The notes under the pieces were generated by a model that was not told the origin of the DNA, ran no database searches, and was given only the letters and a program-made list of their open reading frames with translations. Below, in pieces: positions 7,001 through 10,446 of a DNA stretch of 10,446 nucleotides (position 1 is its first letter; each line of letters opens with the position of its first letter). This DNA is from Bacteriovoracaceae bacterium (GTDB lineage Bacteria > Bdellovibrionota > Bacteriovoracia > Bacteriovoracales > Bacteriovoracaceae), in NCBI GenBank assembly GCA_947448095.1, contig CANFNN010000077.1:1-10446 (forward strand). Reading direction: 5' to 3'. Position numbers and translations under genes: made by a program.

Positions 7001-7808
7001 TATGAAAAGGTGACTCTTTAGCGAGAACTTCAATATAAGGGCGCATGAGTTCTGCACCTAGTGCACAGTTAATCCCAATAGAAAGTAGCGGATAATGGGA
7101 GACTGAATACAAAAAGGCTTCAATCGTCTGCCCCGAAAGTGTTCGGCCTGAGGCATCGGTAATAGTTCCAGAAACCATCACAGGTAGAGGCTCTTTATTT
7201 TCTTTTTCAAAATAATCTGCAATCGCAAACAGTGCGGCCTTACAGTTGAGCGTATCAAAAACAGTTTCGACTAAAAGTAGATCGACTCCGCCTTCTACGA
7301 GATATTTTGTTTGCTCATAATAATTTGCAACCAAATCATCAAAGTCCACTGCGCGAAAGCCCGGGTTGTTGACGTCAGGAGAAAGAGAAGCTGTTTTAGT
7401 TGTGGGACCAATAGAACCTGCCACAAAGCGCGGCTTAGAAGGATCTTTCTTGGTAAATTCATCCGCACATTTTTTTGCCAGTTTGGCCGCGACGAGATTT
7501 AGCTCAGGCACCAATTCTTCCATGTTGTAATCACCCATGGAAATTTGTGTACAACTGAAAGTGTTGGTCTCGATAATATCGGCGCCAGACTCGAGGTATT
7601 TGTTATGAATTTCTTCAATCACTTTAGGATTTGATAAAACCAAAAGATCGTTATTGCCTTTGAGTGGGCTTTTCCAATCTTTAAATCGACTCCCTCGATA
7701 ATCTTCTTCTTGCAGATTATATTTTTGAATCATTGTGCCCATGGCACCGTCAAGAATGAGCACGCGGCTTTTTAATAGTTCATGAATATTCAAAGTGGAA
7801 TCTCCCAT
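4065..7808 (-). CDS. metH: Cobalamin-dependent methionine synthase
   Basis: This enzyme transfers a methyl group from 5-methyl-THF through methylcobalamin to homocysteine, giving methionine and THF. The 1247 residues contain all four modules, slightly longer than E. coli MetH (1227). The homocysteine domain (about 8-330) has zinc ligands Cys248 (INCALG) and Cys311-Cys312 (GGCCGTT). The pterin domain spans about 350-625 (NIGERTNLTGS, 359-369). The B12 cap and B12 domain span about 650-890, with DVHDIGKN giving Asp757 and His759, the lower cobalt ligand, plus Ser810. The AdoMet reactivation domain spans about 925-1247, with RPAPGYSACPDH (1158-1169). No key residue is missing. Transcription probably starts at the promoter at 7866-7838. 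The ATG at 7808 has no Shine-Dalgarno; an in-frame TTG at 7793 has GGGAG 8 nt upstream and is an alternative start. metF follows after 2 nt. Confidence 0.98.
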   Translation of the reverse strand: MGDSTLNIHELLKSRVLILDGAMGTMIQKYNLQEEDYRGSRFKDWKSPLKGNNDLLVLSNPKVIEEIHNKYLESGADIIETNTFSCTQISMGDYNMEELVPELNLVAAKLAKKCADEFTKKDPSKPRFVAGSIGPTTKTASLSPDVNNPGFRAVDFDDLVANYYEQTKYLVEGGVDLLLVETVFDTLNCKAALFAIADYFEKENKEPLPVMVSGTITDASGRTLSGQTIEAFLYSVSHYPLLSIGINCALGAELMRPYIEVLAKESPFHISVYPNAGLPNEFGQYDETPQHMSQTLSEFLKNKWVNIVGGCCGTTNEHIRAIAEAAKGFSPRALPVIEKIPRLSGLEPLKIFPGSNFINIGERTNLTGSIAFKKLIVEKNFEEALRVAREQVENGAQIIDVNMDDGMINSEETMVHFLNLIASEPDICKVPVMIDSSKWSVIEEGLKRVQGKAIVNSISLKEGEERFIQQAKLVRKYGAAVVVMAFDEKGQADSYERRIEICARAYKILTETVKFKAEDIIFDPNILTVATGMEEHNNYAIDFIKATTWIKQNLPYAKISGGISNLSFSFRGNNVVREAMHSAFLYHAIKAGLDMGIVNAGALPIYTDIPAELLTHVEDVIFNRHPDATERLIEFASRVKGQAKVEKKDEEWRSLPVEQRLSHALVKGIVDFIDADTEEVRKKVKRPLEVIEGPLMAGMSIVGDLFGEGKMFLPQVVKSARVMKKAVAYLQPFIEAEKVGTVAKRNGRILMATVKGDVHDIGKNIVGVVLGCNNYEVIDMGVMVPCEKILEEAKKLDVDMIGLSGLITPSLDEMVHVAKEMQRLNFKIPLLIGGATTSRVHTAVKIDPHYQGSVIHVSDASRAVPVVEKFLNDNTKENLHLEQKAEYDKMRIQHEASQQAEKLLPLDRARKNKVKIDWESAEIRRPIKLGLTVLEDFPLADLVPYIDWTPFFMTWRLRGTYPAIFKDETYGTEAKKLFDDAQTLLKEIIKNKSLKAKAVFGLFPANSTGDDIEIYAVDDKVHEWNCEKHGKHQKVLQVPNDSKVQATLHMLRSQRQMDEASSPNSSLSDFIAPKDLGKVDYMGAFCVTSGIGLDELCKKYEDDQDDYSLIIVKSLADRLAEAFAERLHQKVRKEYWGYVPTEDIPNSELVKELYQGIRPAPGYSACPDHLEKITLFNLLDVNKTIGVSLTDSMAMIPPSSVSGWYFAHPESKYFNIGRIGRDQLEDYAKRKDKPLNEMEKWLSANLM

Positions 7809-7817
7809 AAATTCTGA

Positions 7818-7831
7818 TTACTCTAGAGTAA
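7818..7831. promoter_or_regulatory. Perfect 14-bp palindrome, candidate metH operator
   Basis: TTACTCTAGAGTAA is fully self-complementary. Its upstream edge (7831) coincides with the start predicted from the metH -10 hexamer, so it would cover about +1 to +14, where a repressor dimer could block transcription. It also ends 10 nt before the ATG. It does not resemble the MetJ box (AGACGTCT), and I do not recognise the cognate regulator. Confidence 0.45.
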
Positions 7832-7837
7832 AAATTG

Positions 7838-7866
7838 TTTATAAGCATTTTTTGCTAAAAAGTCAA
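7838..7866 (-). promoter_or_regulatory. metH-metF promoter (sigma70-type)
   Basis: On the minus strand TTGACT (7866-7861, 5 of 6 to TTGACA) is followed by a 17-nt spacer and TATAAA (7843-7838, 5 of 6 to TATAAT). The predicted start is near 7831, giving a leader of only about 23 nt. This is too short for a cobalamin or SAM riboswitch. Confidence 0.75.
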
Positions 7867-7945
7867 ATGATATTAGGTATTTAAAAAATGTTTAGTCGCC
7901 CAATTATCATCGAAATTTATTGATGTTTTTAACCGAACTTCCGAT

Positions 7946-7952
7946 AAGGAGG
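7946..7952 (+). promoter_or_regulatory. Strong but unusually close Shine-Dalgarno (AAGGAGG)
   Basis: AAGGAGG, part of a long match to the 16S rRNA 3' end, lies just 1 nt before the ATG at 7954. No other ATG or GTG lies a few codons downstream in frame, and the next TTG is inside the signal peptide. Pairing through the UAAGG part (7945-7949) would leave 4 nt. Confidence 0.5.
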
Positions 7953-7953
7953 T

Positions 7954-8634
7954 ATGTTTAAGGGCCTAATTTTATTATTCTCTTTGTTTGCGTCGCTTGT
8001 TTTTGCAGCTCCCGTGGAGTGCGATCCTAGTGAACAATCAATCTTGCAAAAGTTTTTACCTTCTCCTTTTGGTAAGGCGGCTAGAAATATCCTAGACACC
8101 GAGTCCAAAGGTGTTGTCAGTGTAGTGAGTGATTTTAAGGCCAGTCATCCAAAAATTGAAGTGACTCGCATCGAAGTCTTAGTCTGTACTTCGCATTACC
8201 CATTAGCGCCTATTTCAATCACTGATAAAAATGAAAATGAACACATGGAGCTTGCCTTGCAGCGGGCACTCAATCTCAAAAAAGAATTTAACGCTCAAAA
8301 AATTTCTGCTCAGATCTCTCATAAGGCATGTGGCCCGACCTATGTTCAACTAGACAAAAATTGGCGTCTTGTGGTCAAAGGCAAATCAGGAAAAATTTAT
8401 GATCAGGTCTTTGAAGAAATTGAAAAAACTCCTGGCATCCTAGAGCTTTACAAAAATGAGGCTTTTTTAAGTTCATTTGATGAAGTCAAGGCCAATTACC
8501 CCGAGCCACTTTTAGCGAAATACAAAGCTTTTCAGGGGTATCGATTAAGTGTTTTTGGTAAGCAACTCTGTGGGTCAGCTCACCATAAGATAGAAGCCAG
8601 TCAAAAAGAAAGCAAACGCTCCAAGCAAGAATAA
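7954..8634 (+). CDS. Exported four-cysteine protein of unknown function, possibly OmpA-C-like
   Basis: I do not recognise the family. The 226 residues start with a classical signal peptide: Lys3, a hydrophobic core, and SLVFA with cleavage likely after Ala18 or Ala19. There is no lipobox. The mature part has four cysteines (Cys23, Cys78, Cys126, Cys206), enough for two disulfides in the periplasm. From about 68 to 131 a beta strand (TRIEVLVCTS) leads to HMELALQRALNLKKEF (97-112). This resembles the N-x-x-L-S-x-x-R-A helix of the OmpA C-terminal peptidoglycan-binding fold, but His replaces Asn and the Asp-containing loop is not evident, so this is a weak suggestion. The C-terminal tail is Lys/Ser-rich and lies in the 60-nt overlap with the convergent transporter gene. 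The gene is divergent from metH across 145 bp; I could not assign its promoter. Confidence 0.75.
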   Translation: MFKGLILLFSLFASLVFAAPVECDPSEQSILQKFLPSPFGKAARNILDTESKGVVSVVSDFKASHPKIEVTRIEVLVCTSHYPLAPISITDKNENEHMELALQRALNLKKEFNAQKISAQISHKACGPTYVQLDKNWRLVVKGKSGKIYDQVFEEIEKTPGILELYKNEAFLSSFDEVKANYPEPLLAKYKAFQGYRLSVFGKQLCGSAHHKIEASQKESKRSKQE

Positions 8635-9456
8635 ATTCGGCCAGCGTCTATAATAAACACATTCAAGAAGTGATACCCAAACAGGACCCGTAATCGCAAT
8701 TGAAGTGAGGGTTCCCACGTGGGCGTATTTTAGGGCGGCCAAATAAAGCGTAAGCGAAATAAAACAGCCACAAAATGCTGAAGCAAAAAGCAGGGATTGC
8801 TCTCGTTTACGAAGACTAATTACGTCCTTAAAAACCGTGACATAACTTTTGGGACTGATCAGTAAAAATCCAACCAGTGCACCCAAGCAGCGAATGACGT
8901 TTACCTGAAAGGTTTCAAGACCTGGCTCCATTTCATAGGCAGATCTGGTGAGCATCACACCAAAAGCATCCAAAGTAATTCCTAGAAAGGCCCACATAAA
9001 ACTTTTCATATCCCAAGAACCAGTCGAGCGATTCCGTTCCAGCATGAAGATGAAGATACAAATCATCATGCAGATAACGGCCAGGGTTTGATTGAGTGAG
9101 AACAGCTGATTCAGGAAAAAATAGCCATAGATACCCACCATCAGGGGCTGAAAACTGTAGAGCACTAGTGAGCGTCCCGCACCTAATGTGGTGAAAGCGC
9201 GAAAAAGAAATATATCCCCAATACAAAGGCCAGACAGACCACTCAGAAGCAGCAGCAGAAATGGGTAAGTAGAGACGGAAACCATTTTTTGGGAAAACAC
9301 CATGGCCAAGACAAAGGCCACAAAGGCGACCAGGACTTTTACCTGATTAATCCACATAGAAGAAAAACGTTTCGCATAGATAGTGAAAACCATGCTGGCA
9401 GTAGAGTAAGCAAGATTCGCGCCTATACCTAAAGCATAGACTTCTATTGAATTCAA
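8575..9456 (-). CDS. EamA/DMT-family inner-membrane transporter
   Basis: This is a 293-residue integral membrane protein with about ten hydrophobic segments in two EamA-like halves (about 5-140 and 152-293), the drug/metabolite transporter architecture. Each half has the typical fourth-helix region (SFQPLMVGIYGYFFLNQ at 101-117; ITGPVWVSLLECVYYRRW at 255-272). The substrate cannot be told from sequence; exporters of amino acids or other metabolites are common in the family. I chose a TTG start at 9456. It gives a normal family length, has AAGGAAG (9467-9461) just upstream and starts right before the first membrane helix. The ATG at 9579 would add 41 atypical residues and run through the divergent msrB start. 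The 3' end overlaps the convergent exported-protein gene by 60 nt. Confidence 0.87.
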   Translation of the reverse strand: MNSIEVYALGIGANLAYSTASMVFTIYAKRFSSMWINQVKVLVAFVAFVLAMVFSQKMVSVSTYPFLLLLLSGLSGLCIGDIFLFRAFTTLGAGRSLVLYSFQPLMVGIYGYFFLNQLFSLNQTLAVICMMICIFIFMLERNRSTGSWDMKSFMWAFLGITLDAFGVMLTRSAYEMEPGLETFQVNVIRCLGALVGFLLISPKSYVTVFKDVISLRKREQSLLFASAFCGCFISLTLYLAALKYAHVGTLTSIAITGPVWVSLLECVYYRRWPNLFLLGAFAFFLTGFYLMVS

Positions 9457-9460
9457 AGAA

Positions 9461-9467
9461 CTTCCTT
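9461..9467 (-). promoter_or_regulatory. Shine-Dalgarno AAGGAAG supporting a TTG start of the transporter
   Basis: Read on the minus strand, AAGGAAG ends 4 nt before the TTG at 9456 (6 nt counted from AAGGA). No ATG or GTG is suitably placed, so a TTG start is the best reading. Confidence 0.6.
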
Positions 9468-9483
9468 TGTTAACTCGGTCTAT

Positions 9484-9489
9484 AGTATA
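9484..9489 (-). promoter_or_regulatory. Candidate -10 element (TATACT) of the transporter gene
   Basis: On the minus strand TATACT matches TATAAT at 5 of 6 bases. It predicts a start near 9477, leaving a leader of about 20 nt that contains the AAGGAAG site. It overlaps the msrB -10 on the other strand. No convincing -35 is seen. Confidence 0.4.
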
Positions 9490-9491
9490 AT
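9486..9491 (+). promoter_or_regulatory. Consensus -10 element (TATAAT) of msrB, predicting a leaderless mRNA
   Basis: A perfect TATAAT ends 7 nt before the msrB ATG at 9499, so transcription should start at about 9498-9499. The intervening TA-rich bases contain no Shine-Dalgarno. The -35 region has no good match. Confidence 0.6.
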
Positions 9492-9498
9492 ATTTTTT

Positions 9499-9894
9499 AT
9501 GAGTCAGGAAGATTTCAAAAATAAACTTACCCCCGAACAATACAATGTCTGCCGACTCGGCGGAACTGAAAGTCCTCATTCAGGGAAATTCAATAAACAT
9601 TATGAAGAGGGCACCTACATTTGTGTCGCTTGTGGGCAGGAGCTGTTTAGTTCAAAGTCTAAATTTGATTCAGGCTCGGGTTGGCCAAGTTTTACTGAGA
9701 TGATGGATTCAACCCATGTGACTCTCAAGCATGATTATGCCTACAATATGCACCGAATTGAGGCCAGATGCTCAAAATGTGATTCGCACCTTGGCCATGT
9801 GTTTGATGATGGCCCCGCTCCTACCGGACAGCGCTGGTGTATCAATTCAGTCGCCCTGGATTTTATTCCTCTCAACTCTGCAAAGCCTGGATAA
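9499..9894 (+). CDS. msrB: Peptide-methionine (R)-S-oxide reductase
   Basis: MsrB reduces the R-epimer of methionine sulfoxide in proteins back to methionine, using thioredoxin or another thiol donor. The 131 residues cover the complete single domain. The zinc site is Cys42/Cys45 (CVAC) and Cys91/Cys94 (CSKC). The catalytic Cys114 lies in RWCINS (usual RYCINS), and GSGWPSF (59-65) and SHLGHVFDDGP (96-106) are also present. Position 60, where two-Cys MsrBs carry the resolving cysteine (SGCGWPSF), is Ser. Recycling must therefore use another cysteine, for which Cys18 is the only candidate, or act directly on Cys114. There is no signal peptide, so it is cytoplasmic. The start has no Shine-Dalgarno but a perfect -10 just upstream. 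apaG follows after 3 nt, indicating an operon. Confidence 0.96.
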   Translation: MSQEDFKNKLTPEQYNVCRLGGTESPHSGKFNKHYEEGTYICVACGQELFSSKSKFDSGSGWPSFTEMMDSTHVTLKHDYAYNMHRIEARCSKCDSHLGHVFDDGPAPTGQRWCINSVALDFIPLNSAKPG

Positions 9895-9897
9895 TTT

Positions 9898-10299
9898 ATG
9901 AGTGATTCTTTTATCTCAGATAATAATAACTTCCATATTGAAGTGAAGACGAATTTTGATTTTGATCAGTCCAATCCTCTCAATTTTCAATACCTGTTTC
10001 GGTATACGGTTGTAATTACCAATAAGGGTGATGTCTCGGCCCAGTTGTTATCCCGTAAATGGAATATTAAAGATGCGAAAAATGAATTGAAATTTGTGGA
10101 AGGCCCAGGAGTTATTGGGCAGCAGCCGAATTTTGAGCCAGGTCAATCTTTTGAGTACTCTAGCTTTTGTCCTCTGCCCACAATGAGTGGAGAAATGTGG
10201 GGACATTTTAATATGATCAATAAATACGGACAGAGTTTTAAGATTGATACACCTCTTTTCAAATTCGATGTACCTAAAGAATTTATCGACAATTATTGA
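9898..10299 (+). CDS. apaG: ApaG (DUF525) family protein
   Basis: This 133-residue ApaG domain protein has the expected immunoglobulin/FN3-like beta fold. Signature segments are FRYTVVITNKG (34-44), LLSRKWNI (50-57), VEGPGVIGQQP (67-77) with the Gly-x-Gly-x-x-Gly-like loop, PGQSFEYSS (81-89) and SGEMWGHF (97-104). The molecular function of ApaG is not well established. In E. coli it lies with apaH/ksgA and has been tied to cobalt/magnesium phenotypes, but that context is absent here. The ATG is 3 nt after the msrB stop codon with no separate Shine-Dalgarno, so translation is probably coupled to msrB. The last 7 nt overlap the 3' end of the convergent minus-strand gene. Confidence 0.94.
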   Translation: MSDSFISDNNNFHIEVKTNFDFDQSNPLNFQYLFRYTVVITNKGDVSAQLLSRKWNIKDAKNELKFVEGPGVIGQQPNFEPGQSFEYSSFCPLPTMSGEMWGHFNMINKYGQSFKIDTPLFKFDVPKEFIDNY

Positions 10300-10446
10300 A
10301 TCAGAATATCGAATTGCTTTTTTAGCAGCTCCAGGTTCTCTTTAAGATCGTTCAGTATTTCCTCTTTCGGAATCTCAGAATAATTCTCATCCTTAATCAA
10401 CTCATGCATAATACGCAAGCGCTCCAGAATATTTAAAATAGAATGA
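10293..10446 (-). CDS. 3' end of a hypothetical protein with a helical, charged C-terminus (partial)
   Basis: On the minus strand an open frame enters from the right edge and ends at the TAA at 10295-10293, giving 50 complete codons. It reads as amphipathic helices rich in Leu, Glu and Lys (for example EILNDLKENLELLKKQFDIL), suggesting a coiled coil or helical bundle. An ATG at 10409 would give a 38-residue peptide, but its nearest GGAG is 12 nt upstream, so the gene more likely begins outside the window. Its stop overlaps the apaG end by 7 nt, as in the other convergent pairs here. I cannot assign a function. Confidence 0.6.
   Translation of the reverse strand, partial: HSILNILERLRIMHELIKDENYSEIPKEEILNDLKENLELLKKQFDILIQ

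Noticed and set aside
7844..7856. AGCA/TGCT inverted repeat in the metH promoter spacer
   Set aside because: Four base pairs around a T-tract is expected by chance in AT-rich spacer DNA.
9457..9579. N-terminal extension of the transporter from an ATG at 9579
   Set aside because: It would run through the msrB promoter and start codon, adds non-membrane residues unlike the family, and the TTG at 9456 has a good Shine-Dalgarno.
10290..10323. Possible apaG terminator (CAATT/AATTG stem before T6)
   Set aside because: The stem is only 5 AT-rich pairs with a 17-nt loop, too weak to call although the T-run is well placed.
1..10446. Mobile elements, CRISPR arrays, defence modules, tRNA or other RNA genes
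   Set aside because: I saw no repeat arrays, transposase, integrase or nuclease signatures, and no tRNA-like structure in the short intergenic spaces.

Overview
The window looks like ordinary chromosomal DNA of a moderately low-GC (about 40%, estimated by eye) Gram-negative bacterium. My best guess is the Bdellovibrionota, perhaps near Bacteriovorax/Peredibacter. That guess rests on base composition, the mix of exported proteins and a receiver-TPR regulator; there is no 16S or other marker to settle it. I see no mobile element, integrase, CRISPR array, tRNA or rRNA, and no phage or toxin module. Coding density is very high: the longest gene-free stretches are 934-1042 and 7809-7953.

Layout. 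At the left edge (1-933, +) is the 3' part of a receiver-TPR response regulator. Next comes a secreted M14 zinc carboxypeptidase (to 2395, +) that ends in an intrinsic terminator. A small thioredoxin-like [2Fe-2S] ferredoxin (2684-2385, -) and a DCC-family thiol protein (2724-3104, +) are divergent from a 39-bp spacer. The centre is a two-gene methionine operon on the minus strand, metH (7808-4065) then metF (4062-3106), separated by 2 nt. Divergent from metH is an exported four-cysteine protein of unknown function (7954-8634, +). An EamA-type transporter (9456-8575, -) converges on it and overlaps it by 60 nt. Divergent from the transporter is msrB-apaG (9499-10299, +). The right edge holds the 3' end of a minus-strand gene (10446-10293).

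Function. MetF makes 5-methyl-tetrahydrofolate, which cobalamin-dependent MetH uses to methylate homocysteine to methionine. MsrB repairs oxidised methionine in proteins. The ferredoxin and the DCC protein add redox functions. This gives a loose sulfur/redox theme, but the genes lie in several transcription units and nothing shows that they form one system.

The most interesting signals are regulatory. metH has a near-consensus sigma70-type promoter with a perfect 14-bp palindrome at the predicted transcription start. msrB, and probably the DCC gene, have -10 hexamers so close to their ATG that their mRNAs should be leaderless or nearly so. All four convergent gene pairs abut or overlap, and in two of them an apparent intrinsic terminator lies inside the neighbour's coding sequence. 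I found no convincing new multi-gene system.
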